Source: Nocardia nova SH22a (lineage in GTDB: Bacteria; Actinomycetota; Actinomycetes; Mycobacteriales; Mycobacteriaceae). From it: a stretch of 64,000 nt of DNA. The translations under genes and the position numbers were made by a program. Shown here in pieces: positions 34,282 through 41,818 of this stretch. How positions within the stretch are numbered: the stretch's first letter is position 1; each line of letters begins with the position of its first letter. The notes below the pieces were generated by a model that saw nothing but the letters and a program-made list of their open reading frames with translations, was not told the DNA's origin and made no database searches. Where the stretch lies: positions 1,240,001 to 1,304,000 of the forward strand of contig NZ_CP006850.1 in NCBI RefSeq assembly GCF_000523235.1, in the 5' to 3' direction.

Positions 34282-35412
34282 ATGGCTTCCGGCGATGACC
34301 AGAGCCGGGACGAGGGCGATTCGGAATTCGGCCCTCCGGTCTCCGGATTCGGACCACCGCTGAACGACTTCGGGCCGCCCACGGGCGATTTCGGGCCACC
34401 GACCGGTGATTCCGCCGGTGTCGGCTGGTCGCCGGTCGGGGAGCCCGAGCGTCCCACGATCGGCTGGCAGCCCGCCGACACCCCCGCCGCACCACCCGTC
34501 CCGCCGCCACCGCCGCAGTATCGGGCGCCCGACTCGTCCACGGCGCCGGACGCCTCGCCGGAGACCCGTCGCATGTCCGCCCCGGACCAGGCGCGCGGCG
34601 CCGATTCCGGCCGGAGCCCGGAGACCGTCCGCTTCGCCGATGCGAAATCGCGGGGCCCCGACTCGGGTGACGGTTCCTGGTGGAATGCCGACGACTCCGG
34701 ATTCCCGCCGACCCCGCCCCGGGAGCAACCCAAGCCCCGGGACAAGCCGAGTTCGCTGTGGGACGACGACGAGCTCGCCAAGAAACTGGCCGCCCCGCGC
34801 GCGACGTCGGAGCCCAAGGCGGGTTCCGGTTCGCTCTGGGACGATGACGAGCTCGCCAAGAAGCTGGCCCCGTCGCGCCCCGCACCCGGCCCGGAGTCCG
34901 AGGAACACCATCGCAACCGCGGTGTGCTGTTCGGCGGAATCGGCGCCGCGGTGGTGCTCGTCGTGGCGCTGGTGCTGGTGATCGTGTTCGCCACCCGCGG
35001 TGGCGACGGTCCGTCCCCGGCGCCCGCACCGGCGTCGACCGCCGCCGACGGCAGCTGCGTCGCGCGTACCGAGGGCCCCATCGTCTACGGCAACGGACCC
35101 GGTGACACGACCAGCGGCGCCAACGCCATCCTCGGCTACGAGCACGCCTACTACACCGAGCGCAGTGCCGAGAAGGCGCACACCTTCGTCGCGCCCGACG
35201 CCAATGTCCAGCCGGTGCCCGAGCTGCAGAAGACGATCGCCGAGCACGTTCCGGTGGGCACGACCTACTGCCTGCGCATCGCGTCGGCGGGACCGAATCA
35301 GTACAGCGTCGAGGTCACCGAGCACCACCCGGACGGCCCTGCGGCGGTGTACCTGGAGTTGATCGCGACGGTGAACCAGGGCGGGCGGTATCTCATCCAG
35401 CTGATCCAATAG
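34282..35412 (+). CDS. single-pass membrane protein with duplicated SLWDDDELAKKLA motif
   Basis: 376 residues; ATG chosen for the GGGAAGGGAC ribosome site upstream (a GTG six bases earlier is possible). A long cytoplasmic, Pro/Ser/Asp-rich region (1-210) begins with four GPP(x)xDFGPP-like repeats and contains an exact 13-residue repeat SLWDDDELAKKLA at 158-170 and 184-196. One membrane helix (about 215-237: VLFGGIGAAVVLVVALVLVIVF) precedes an external domain of about 120 residues with two Cys and a YEHAYYTERSAEKAHTF helix, possibly a NTF2-like fold. The motif repeats look like docking sites for a cytosolic partner. Function unknown. Confidence 0.82.
   Translation: MASGDDQSRDEGDSEFGPPVSGFGPPLNDFGPPTGDFGPPTGDSAGVGWSPVGEPERPTIGWQPADTPAAPPVPPPPPQYRAPDSSTAPDASPETRRMSAPDQARGADSGRSPETVRFADAKSRGPDSGDGSWWNADDSGFPPTPPREQPKPRDKPSSLWDDDELAKKLAAPRATSEPKAGSGSLWDDDELAKKLAPSRPAPGPESEEHHRNRGVLFGGIGAAVVLVVALVLVIVFATRGGDGPSPAPAPASTAADGSCVARTEGPIVYGNGPGDTTSGANAILGYEHAYYTERSAEKAHTFVAPDANVQPVPELQKTIAEHVPVGTTYCLRIASAGPNQYSVEVTEHHPDGPAAVYLELIATVNQGGRYLIQLIQ
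34753..34868 (+). repeat. direct repeat coding SLWDDDELAKKLA twice
   Basis: About 38 bases at 34753-34790 recur at 34831-34868 with only a few silent changes. The 78-bp period keeps the frame. Protein identity is exact while bases drift, indicating selection for the motif. Confidence 0.75.
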
Positions 35413-35420
35413 AGAGTCTG

Positions 35421-35504
35421 GATTCTCACATTATGGGAATCTGAGTTCATATTCTGGATTGCTCTGTGCGAAAGTGGAGGTACCACCCTTTCGTCCGGAG
35501 GTAC
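35421..35504 (+). promoter_or_regulatory. AT-rich control region and leader of the aminotransferase gene
   Basis: GATTC (35421) and GAATC (35437) flank an AT-rich core in an imperfect palindrome. Downstream, CGAAAG (35469-35474) and CTTTCG (35488-35493) can form a hairpin, and GGAGGTAC occurs twice, once in this hairpin (35477) and once as the true ribosome site (35497). Regulation at initiation or translation is possible. Confidence 0.4.
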
Positions 35505-35508
35505 TTCC

Positions 35509-36684
35509 ATGTCGCCGCACACTCCACCCCTGTCCCGACGCCTGGACGGTCTGCAGAGTTCGGCGATTCGCGACCTGCTGAAGCTGACCGCCCGGCCGGA
35601 CATCATCAGCCTGGCGGGCGGCCTGCCCGACGAGCAGTTGATGCCCCGCGACGCCATCGCCCGCGCGGCCGAGGCGGCGCTGACCGATCCGGCGCGGCTG
35701 CAGTACACCGAGTCCGCGGGGTGGGGTCCGTTGCGCGAGGTGCTGGCGGCCCGGGAGTCCGCGCGGCTGGGCCGCCCGGTGCCGCTGTCGGAGATCTTCG
35801 TCACGCACGGCTCCCAGCAGGCGCTGTCCCTGCTGGGTGAGGTGCTGCTGGATCCGGGCGCGCTGGTGGTCGTCGAGGATCCCGCCTACGTCGGGGCGCT
35901 GCAGGTGTTCCGCGCTGCGGGTGCGCGTATCGAGGCGATCGCACTGGATGCCGAGGGGATGCGGGTCGACGCGCTCGCGGAGTTGCTGGCCCGTGGTGAG
36001 CGGCCCGCCCTGGTGCACACCGTCAGCAACTTCCACAATCCGCGCGGGGTCACGATGAGCGCCGCGCGCCGGGCCGAGCTGGCGGCCCTCGCCGAGCGAT
36101 ACGGCTTCTGGATCGTGGAGGACGATCCCTACGGTGAACTGTGGTTCGACCGGCCCGCACCGGAGGCGGTTGCGTCCTACTCGCCCAACGTGATTCGGCT
36201 GTCGAGCGCCTCCAAGATCCTGGCGCCGACGCTGCGGGTGGGCTGGATGGTCGCCCCGGATGTGGTGTGCCGCGGGGTGGAACTGCTCAAACAGGGCGCG
36301 GATCTGTGCGGTTCGGCGCTGACCCAGCAGATCGCCGCGGATCTACTGGCCGACGAGGGCTGGCTGGGCGCCCACCTGGACAAGGTGCGCGGAATCTACG
36401 GCGAACGCGCCACCGCATTGGTCGGCGCGGTTCGGGAGCGGTTGGGCGAGCGGGTGGTGAGCACCGACGCGGCGGGCGGCATGTTCGTGTGGGTCGATTT
36501 CACCGACGGCACCGACACGGTCGAGTTGCTGCCGCGTGCGGTCGAGCACGGCGTGGCCTACGTTCCCGGCTCCGCGTTCGCGGTGTCGCGCAGCCTCCGC
36601 GGCTCGATGCGCCTGTGCTTCACCACCTCCGACGCGGACACCCTGACCGAGGCGGTCGACCGCCTGGTCGCCGCCACCGCGTGA
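35509..36684 (+). CDS. PLP-dependent aminotransferase, class I/II (aminoadipate/kynurenine type)
   Basis: 391 residues, fold type I. PLP-binding Lys236 lies in SSASKILAPTLRVGW; other cofactor contacts are HGSQQALSLL, TVSNFHNPRGVTMS and the Asp-Tyr in VEDDPYGELWF. The N-terminal SLAGGLPDEQLMP block is characteristic of the branch containing 2-aminoadipate and aromatic transaminases (LysN, KAT II) with no GntR domain fused. A role in lysine or 2-aminoadipate breakdown would fit the Lat/Pcd genes in this window, but is inference. AGGAGG-type site GGAGG sits 8 nt before ATG. It ends one base from the convergent glpK stop. Confidence 0.92.
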   Translation: MSPHTPPLSRRLDGLQSSAIRDLLKLTARPDIISLAGGLPDEQLMPRDAIARAAEAALTDPARLQYTESAGWGPLREVLAARESARLGRPVPLSEIFVTHGSQQALSLLGEVLLDPGALVVVEDPAYVGALQVFRAAGARIEAIALDAEGMRVDALAELLARGERPALVHTVSNFHNPRGVTMSAARRAELAALAERYGFWIVEDDPYGELWFDRPAPEAVASYSPNVIRLSSASKILAPTLRVGWMVAPDVVCRGVELLKQGADLCGSALTQQIAADLLADEGWLGAHLDKVRGIYGERATALVGAVRERLGERVVSTDAAGGMFVWVDFTDGTDTVELLPRAVEHGVAYVPGSAFAVSRSLRGSMRLCFTTSDADTLTEAVDRLVAATA

Positions 36685-36685
36685 G

Positions 36686-38179
36686 CTACTCGGCCCACCC
36701 GTAGGTGCGTTCGACCGCCTTGTTCCACTCGCCGTAGCGGCGGACCCGTTCGCCCTCCGGCATGGCCGGACGCCACACCTTGTCCTCGGACCAGTTGGCC
36801 CGGATCTCGTCGGTGCCCGACCAGAAGCCCACGGCCAGCCCGGCCGCGTAGGCGGCGCCGAGGGCGGTGGTCTCGGTGATGACCGGCCGCACCACCGGGA
36901 CGTCGAGGATATCGGCCTGGAACTGCATGAGCAGTTCGTTGGCCACCATGCCGCCGTCGACCTTCAGGGTCGTCAGCTCGACGCCGAGATCCTCGGCATC
37001 GGCGCGCATCGCGTCGAGCACCTCGCGGGTCTGGAATGCCGTGGCCTCCAGCACGGCTCGGGCCAGATGGGCCTTGGTGACGAAACGAGTCAGGCCCGCG
37101 ACCACACCGCGCGCGTCCGGTCGCCAGCGCGGGGCGAACAGTCCGGAGAACGCCGGGACGATATAGGCGCCGCCGTTGTCCTCGACGGTGCGGGCCAGCG
37201 GTTCGATCTCCTCGGCCGATTCGATGATGCCCAGGTTGTCGCGCAGCCACTGCACCAGCGATCCGGTGACCGCGATCGAACCCTCCAGCGCGTACACCGC
37301 GGGCTGCTCGCCCAGCCGGTAGCACACGGTGGTGAGCAGTCCGTGGGTGCTGGACACGGGAGTGGCGCCGATATTGAGCAACATGAAATTGCCTGTGCCG
37401 TAGGTGTTCTTGGCCTCTCCGGGGATCAGGCAGGCCTGGCCGAAGGTGGCCGCCTGCTGATCGCCGAGAATGCCCGCCACGGGGACACCGGCCAGCGGTC
37501 CGGAGGTGATCTCCGCGTAGACCTCCGAGGAACTGCGGATCTGCGGCAGCAGCGAGACGGGGATGTCGAACTCCGCGCAGATATCCGAATCCCATTGCAG
37601 GGTGTGCAGATTCATCAGCATCGTGCGCGAGGCATTGGTGACGTCGGTGATGTGACGGCCGGTGAGCTTCCAGAGAATCCAGCTGTCCATGGTGCCGAAG
37701 CACAACTCACCCGCCTCGGCGCGGGCCCGCACACCCTCGACCTCGTCGAGCAGCCAGCGCAGCTTCGGCCCGGAGAAATAGGTGCTCAGCGGCAGTCCGG
37801 TCCGGTCGGCGTATCGCCCGGCGCCGACCTCCCCGCCCAGCCGCTCACACAGGTTCGCGGTGCGGGTGTCCTGCCAGACGATCGCATTGGCGATCGGTTC
37901 GCCCGTGGCGCGTTCCCAGACCACGGTGGTCTCGCGCTGATTGGTCACCCCCACCGCGGCGATGTCGTCCGCACTCGCTCCCGCCGCTTCCAGGGCCGCG
38001 CCGATCACGTATTCGGTGTTGCGCCAGATGGTTTCGGGATCGTGCTCGACCCAGCCGGGCCGCGGGAACAGTTGTTCGTGCTCGCGCTGGGCGAGTCCGG
38101 CGATGCGGCCGGAACGGTCGAAGACGATGCATCGGCTCGAGGTTGTCCCCTGATCGATGGCGGCCACGAAGCGTCGCAT
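36686..38179 (-). CDS. glpK: glycerol kinase
   Basis: 497 residues, family length; phosphorylates glycerol to glycerol-3-phosphate. The ATP phosphate-binding DQGTTSSR near the N-terminus, glycerol contacts in [14 protein letters not shown] and WQDTRT, and the FGGY signature regions ([32 protein letters not shown]) are complete. TAGCCT six bases before ATG suggests a leaderless mRNA. It is divergent from glpD with 134 nt between starts, so the two steps of glycerol use share one control region. No glycerol facilitator gene is adjacent. Confidence 0.97.
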   Translation of the reverse strand: MRRFVAAIDQGTTSSRCIVFDRSGRIAGLAQREHEQLFPRPGWVEHDPETIWRNTEYVIGAALEAAGASADDIAAVGVTNQRETTVVWERATGEPIANAIVWQDTRTANLCERLGGEVGAGRYADRTGLPLSTYFSGPKLRWLLDEVEGVRARAEAGELCFGTMDSWILWKLTGRHITDVTNASRTMLMNLHTLQWDSDICAEFDIPVSLLPQIRSSSEVYAEITSGPLAGVPVAGILGDQQAATFGQACLIPGEAKNTYGTGNFMLLNIGATPVSSTHGLLTTVCYRLGEQPAVYALEGSIAVTGSLVQWLRDNLGIIESAEEIEPLARTVEDNGGAYIVPAFSGLFAPRWRPDARGVVAGLTRFVTKAHLARAVLEATAFQTREVLDAMRADAEDLGVELTTLKVDGGMVANELLMQFQADILDVPVVRPVITETTALGAAYAAGLAVGFWSGTDEIRANWSEDKVWRPAMPEGERVRRYGEWNKAVERTYGWAE

Positions 38180-38313
38180 CCGTGCAGGCTACTAAACCGG
38201 CAGCGCGCCGCGCATCACATCGCCGCAGCACCGCAGGTGGACTAGGGTGGAGACCGATTACCGACGAGTAGCGCAAGGCGATCCCACCGAACAGTGCGGA
38301 GGAAGTCGAGGCG

Positions 38314-40062
38314 ATGAACGAGAAATCACACGGTCAGCACACCGGCGAACTGGGTCCCGAACAGCGGGCGGCGACCTGGGAGAGTCTGGGCGCCAACCAC
38401 TTCGACGTCATCGTGATCGGTGGCGGGGTGGTCGGCGCGGGTATCGCCCTCGATGCCGCCACCCGCGGCCTGGAGGTGGCCCTGGTGGAGGCGCGTGATC
38501 TGGCCTCGGGCACCTCGAGCCGTTCGTCGAAGATGTTCCACGGCGGCCTGCGGTACCTGGAACAACTGGAATTCGGCCTGGTCCGGGAGGCGCTGCGGGA
38601 GCGGGAGCTGAGTCTGACGACGCTCGCACCGCATCTGGTGAAGCCGCTGCGCTTCCTGTATCCGCTCACCCACCGCGGGTGGGAGCGCCCGTACGTGGCC
38701 TCGGGGATCATGCTCTACGACTCCCTGGGCGGTGCGAAATCCGTTCCGGGACAGCATCATGTGACTCGTTCCGGGGCGCTGCGGCTGGCGCCCGGGGTGC
38801 GCCGCGACGCCCTGATCGGCGGTGTCACCTACTACGACACCGTGGTCGACGACGCCCGCCACACCATGACGGTGGCCCGCACTGCCGCGCACTACGGCGC
38901 GGTGATCCGCACCTCGACCCAGGTCGTGGACTTCCTGCGGGAGGCCGACCGGGTGGTCGGGGTCAAGGTGCGCGACAGCGAGGACGGCCGCACCACCGAG
39001 GTTCGCGGTCATGTGGTGATCAACGCGACCGGGGTGTGGACCGACGAACTGCAGGCGTTGTCGCATGTGCGCGGCCGATTCCATGTGCGCGCCTCCAAGG
39101 GTGTGCACATCGTGGTGCCGCGCGACCGCATCACCAGCGACGCGGCGCTCATCCTGCGCACGCAGACCTCGGTGCTGTTCGTGATCCCGTGGGGCAGCAA
39201 CCATTGGATCATCGGCACCACCGACACCGACTGGAATCTGGACCTGGCGCATCCGGCCGCCACCAAGGCCGATATCGACTATCTGCTCGACCGGATCAAC
39301 GAGGTCCTGGTCACCCCGCTCACCCACGACGACATCCAGGGCGTGTACGCGGGACTGCGCCCGCTGCTGGCGGGGGAGAGCGACGAGACCTCGAAACTGT
39401 CGCGTGAGCACGCGGTCGCGCGGATCGCTCCGGGACTGGTCGCCATCGCCGGTGGCAAGTACACGACCTACCGCGTGATGGCCTACGACGCGGTCGACGC
39501 GGCGGCTCGCGATATCCCGCAACGGGTTTCGCCCACGATCACCGACAAGGTGCCGCTGCTGGGCGCCGACGGCTACTTCGCCCTGCTCAATCAGACCCCG
39601 CAGCTGGCGCAGACCTACGGTGTGCACCCCTACCGCATCGAGCATCTGCTCAACCGGTACGGCGCGCTGGTCACCGATGTCCTCGATCTGGCCGAGGGCA
39701 AATCCGAACTGCTGCAACCGATCACCGACGCGCCCAGTTATCTGCGGGTGGAGGCGGTCTACGCGGCCGTGGCCGAGGGCGCGCTGCATCTCGACGACAT
39801 CCTCGCCCGCCGCACCCGCATCTCCATCGAGTACTCCCATCGCGGCACCGAATGCGCCGAGGAGGTGGCGGGGCTGGTGGCGCCGGTGCTGGGCTGGGAC
39901 GCCGAGCAGATCCGGCGCGAGGTGAGCACCTACACGGCCCGGGTCGAGGCCGAGGTGCGATCCCAGACGCAGCCCGACGACGTGTCGGCCGACGCGCTGC
40001 GGGCGGCGGCGCCGGAACCGCGGCCGGAGATCCTCGAACCGGTTCCGCTGCCGCAGAATTAG
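38314..40062 (+). CDS. glpD: glycerol-3-phosphate dehydrogenase (FAD-dependent)
   Basis: 582 residues; oxidises glycerol-3-phosphate to dihydroxyacetone phosphate and passes electrons to membrane quinones. FAD motif DVIVIGGGVVGAGIALDAA, the family block SGTSSRSSKMFHGGLRYLEQ and GGKYTTYRVMA near residue 380 are intact; the C-terminal GlpO-type domain is complete. ATG has GGAGGAAG about 9-10 nt upstream. A TAGGGT -10-like box at 38243-38248 gives a leader of about 65 nt. Synteny matches Rv3302c glpD2. A hairpin right after the stop probably ends transcription. Confidence 0.97.
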   Translation: MNEKSHGQHTGELGPEQRAATWESLGANHFDVIVIGGGVVGAGIALDAATRGLEVALVEARDLASGTSSRSSKMFHGGLRYLEQLEFGLVREALRERELSLTTLAPHLVKPLRFLYPLTHRGWERPYVASGIMLYDSLGGAKSVPGQHHVTRSGALRLAPGVRRDALIGGVTYYDTVVDDARHTMTVARTAAHYGAVIRTSTQVVDFLREADRVVGVKVRDSEDGRTTEVRGHVVINATGVWTDELQALSHVRGRFHVRASKGVHIVVPRDRITSDAALILRTQTSVLFVIPWGSNHWIIGTTDTDWNLDLAHPAATKADIDYLLDRINEVLVTPLTHDDIQGVYAGLRPLLAGESDETSKLSREHAVARIAPGLVAIAGGKYTTYRVMAYDAVDAAARDIPQRVSPTITDKVPLLGADGYFALLNQTPQLAQTYGVHPYRIEHLLNRYGALVTDVLDLAEGKSELLQPITDAPSYLRVEAVYAAVAEGALHLDDILARRTRISIEYSHRGTECAEEVAGLVAPVLGWDAEQIRREVSTYTARVEAEVRSQTQPDDVSADALRAAAPEPRPEILEPVPLPQN

Positions 40063-40071
40063 CCGACGCCG

Positions 40072-40263
40072 CTACTGCCGCACCGCCGCGGGTGGCGGTG
40101 CGGTCACCGCCGGGGCGGAATCGTGTCCGGTGCGGGCGGTACCCGATGCCGAATGCTGCAGTGCGCAGGTGAACAGCACGGTGGCCGCGATGGCGAGGGC
40201 GGCGATCACGAGCTGGGTGACCAAGCGTGTGCCACGACGCACCATGGTGCTCGCATATGTCAT
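40072..40263 (-). CDS. small predicted membrane or secreted protein
   Basis: 63 residues. A basic N-terminus (MTYASTMVRRGTR) precedes one hydrophobic helix (LVTQLVIAALAIAATVLFTCAL) and a Ser/Thr/Ala/Pro tail. GGAGCAGG lies just upstream of the ATG. There are no family motifs. Length and the position of the hydrophobic helix fit either an uncleaved anchor or a small exported peptide. Its 3' end overlaps the hairpin after glpD. Coding status rests on the ribosome site and the membrane segment only. Confidence 0.5.
   Translation of the reverse strand: MTYASTMVRRGTRLVTQLVIAALAIAATVLFTCALQHSASGTARTGHDSAPAVTAPPPAAVRQ
40078..40103. terminator. hairpin after glpD
   Basis: CCGCACCGCC and GGCGGTGCGG form a perfect 10-bp stem with a six-base loop (GCGGGT), 15 nt after the glpD stop. 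It lies inside the 3' coding end of the small convergent gene. Confidence 0.6.
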
Positions 40264-40333
40264 CCGGCCTGCTCCCGACCCTCGCGAAGGTTGTCGCCCC
40301 TATGTCGGCGCGGCGGGCCGAAACGTTAGCCGA

Positions 40334-40358
40334 CAGAAGAAAGTAAAGCTATCTTCTG
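40334..40358. promoter_or_regulatory. inverted repeat upstream of the flavodoxin gene
   Basis: CAGAAGAAAG and CTATCTTCTG form 10-bp arms with one mismatch around a 5-nt centre, in the AT-richest part of the 199-nt region between the divergent small membrane protein and the flavodoxin. A dimeric repressor or activator site is likely. Confidence 0.5.
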
Positions 40359-40462
40359 GCAACCATCGTGGTCGGCGGGTCCGGACGACGCTGACTACCA
40401 TCGCCGTGGGGGCCTGCGGTGGGTCTGCCGACCGAGTGTTCGGAAATCGAAGGAGCATCGCT

Positions 40463-40930
40463 TTGAAGACACTGATCGTGTGCACATCCGTCTCGCACGG
40501 CAATACCAAGCGGGTCGCCGATGCGATGGCGGAGGTGCTGGGGGCTCGCGTCGTCGAACCCGGCGAGATCACGCCCGCCGAACTCGCGGCTTACGACCTG
40601 GTGGGGTTCGGGTCGGGGGTTTTCAACATGAATCTCCATCCGCGGCTGCGCGAATTCGCCCGATCGCTGCCGTCGGGGCAGCAGCGCACGGCCTTCGTCT
40701 TCGCGACCAGCGGATTTCCCGAGCCGCCGTTCCGACGCTATCTGCGCGCGTTCGTTCGGCTGCTCGAGAGCAAGGGATTCGACGTGGCCGATACCTTCCG
40801 AAGCCCCGGCTACGACACCTGGTTCCCGCTCAAACTCGTGGGCGGTATCCAGAAGGGGCATCCGGACGACACCGATATCGAGGCGGCCCGGACGTTCGCC
40901 GAGGGGCTGCGCACTCGGATCGCCGGGTGA
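40463..40930 (+). CDS. flavodoxin-family protein
   Basis: 155 residues with the flavodoxin FMN fold. The phosphate-binding loop TSVSHGNTKRVAD follows the first strand KTLIVCT; AYDLVGFGSGVFNMNLHP and VFATSGFPEPPF form the two FMN ring loops. It is a soluble electron carrier or redox enzyme. The start is TTG at 40463: AAGGAG lies seven bases upstream and the flavodoxin fold begins at the next residue, whereas upstream in-frame starts add unrelated sequence. An inverted repeat about 105 nt upstream may control it, for example in redox or iron stress. Confidence 0.88.
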   Translation: MKTLIVCTSVSHGNTKRVADAMAEVLGARVVEPGEITPAELAAYDLVGFGSGVFNMNLHPRLREFARSLPSGQQRTAFVFATSGFPEPPFRRYLRAFVRLLESKGFDVADTFRSPGYDTWFPLKLVGGIQKGHPDDTDIEAARTFAEGLRTRIAG

Positions 40931-41015
40931 GGTCGGGCATCGGACGGGCCGGTGCCATCGGAGAATCGGCCGGGGCGTGCAGCCTGGCTCCAGGAGACCT
41001 GTCGAACGCCGGGTG

Positions 41016-41780
41016 CTACCCGGGTGGAGGCGGCTGGCAGCGCGGGCAGAAGTAGATGCCGCGCTCGCGATTCGGGGTGGCGGGATCGCCGAGCAGATGG
41101 ACGACCATGGCGGCGCCGCAGCGACGGCAGGGGCGGCGCTGACGACCGTAGGCCAGTGGCCGCCAGGGCGGTTCGTGTGCGGCCTTGGTCAGGACCCGGT
41201 GCGCCTCGTCCACCAGGGCGGGCAGATCGACGTCGGCGACAGGTGTGGCGGGGTGGATTCGGCGCAGATAGCAGATCTCGCTGCGGTAGATGTTGCCGAT
41301 CCCGGCCAGGTTGGTCTGATCGAGCAGTGCCAGGCCGATCGGCTGATCCGGATGCGCGGCGAGCCGCCGGACCGCCTCGGCCGCATCCCATTCCGGGCCG
41401 AGCAGATCCGGGCCCAGATGGTCGGTGGCGGTGTGCTCGTCGGCGCGGGGCAGCACCTCCACCAGCCCGAGGGCGAAGCCAACCGCTTCGGCGTCCACGG
41501 TGGCGAGAACCAGCCGGGCGGTGAATCCCGGTTCGGTCCAGCGCGCGCCCGGGCGGTAGATCCGCCAGTTGCCCTCCATCTTCAGATGGGTGTGGATGCT
41601 GAGCGTCTCGGTACGGACGAACAGGTGCTTGCCGTAACTGCCCACACTGTCGACCACCCGGTCTCGCAGATCGAGCGTGGCATATCGCGGAACCCGGAAA
41701 TCGCTGCGGGTCAAGGTCTTTCCCGCCAGTGCGGTACGCAGCCGCGCCGCGGCCAGATAGACGGTGTCGCCCTCGGGCAT
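41016..41780 (-). CDS. nei: DNA glycosylase/AP lyase, Fpg/Nei family (Nei2-like)
   Basis: 254 residues. The mature N-terminus Pro2-Glu3 in MPEGDTVY is the catalytic pair of the Fpg/Nei family, which removes oxidised bases and nicks DNA. HTHLKMEGNWRIYRPG is the helix-two-turn region, and the C-terminal zinc finger has CRRCG and YFCPRCQ. DQTNLAGIGNIYRSEICYLRRIHP is the DNA-binding helix. Position beside lhr matches M. tuberculosis Rv3297-Rv3296. It ends 85 nt from the convergent flavodoxin; lhr ends 39 nt before its start, so the two are probably co-transcribed. Confidence 0.95.
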   Translation of the reverse strand: MPEGDTVYLAAARLRTALAGKTLTRSDFRVPRYATLDLRDRVVDSVGSYGKHLFVRTETLSIHTHLKMEGNWRIYRPGARWTEPGFTARLVLATVDAEAVGFALGLVEVLPRADEHTATDHLGPDLLGPEWDAAEAVRRLAAHPDQPIGLALLDQTNLAGIGNIYRSEICYLRRIHPATPVADVDLPALVDEAHRVLTKAAHEPPWRPLAYGRQRRPCRRCGAAMVVHLLGDPATPNRERGIYFCPRCQPPPPG

Positions 41781-41818
41781 CGCGACTCACCGTCCGCCGG
41801 GGTGCGGGAGACCGCGGG

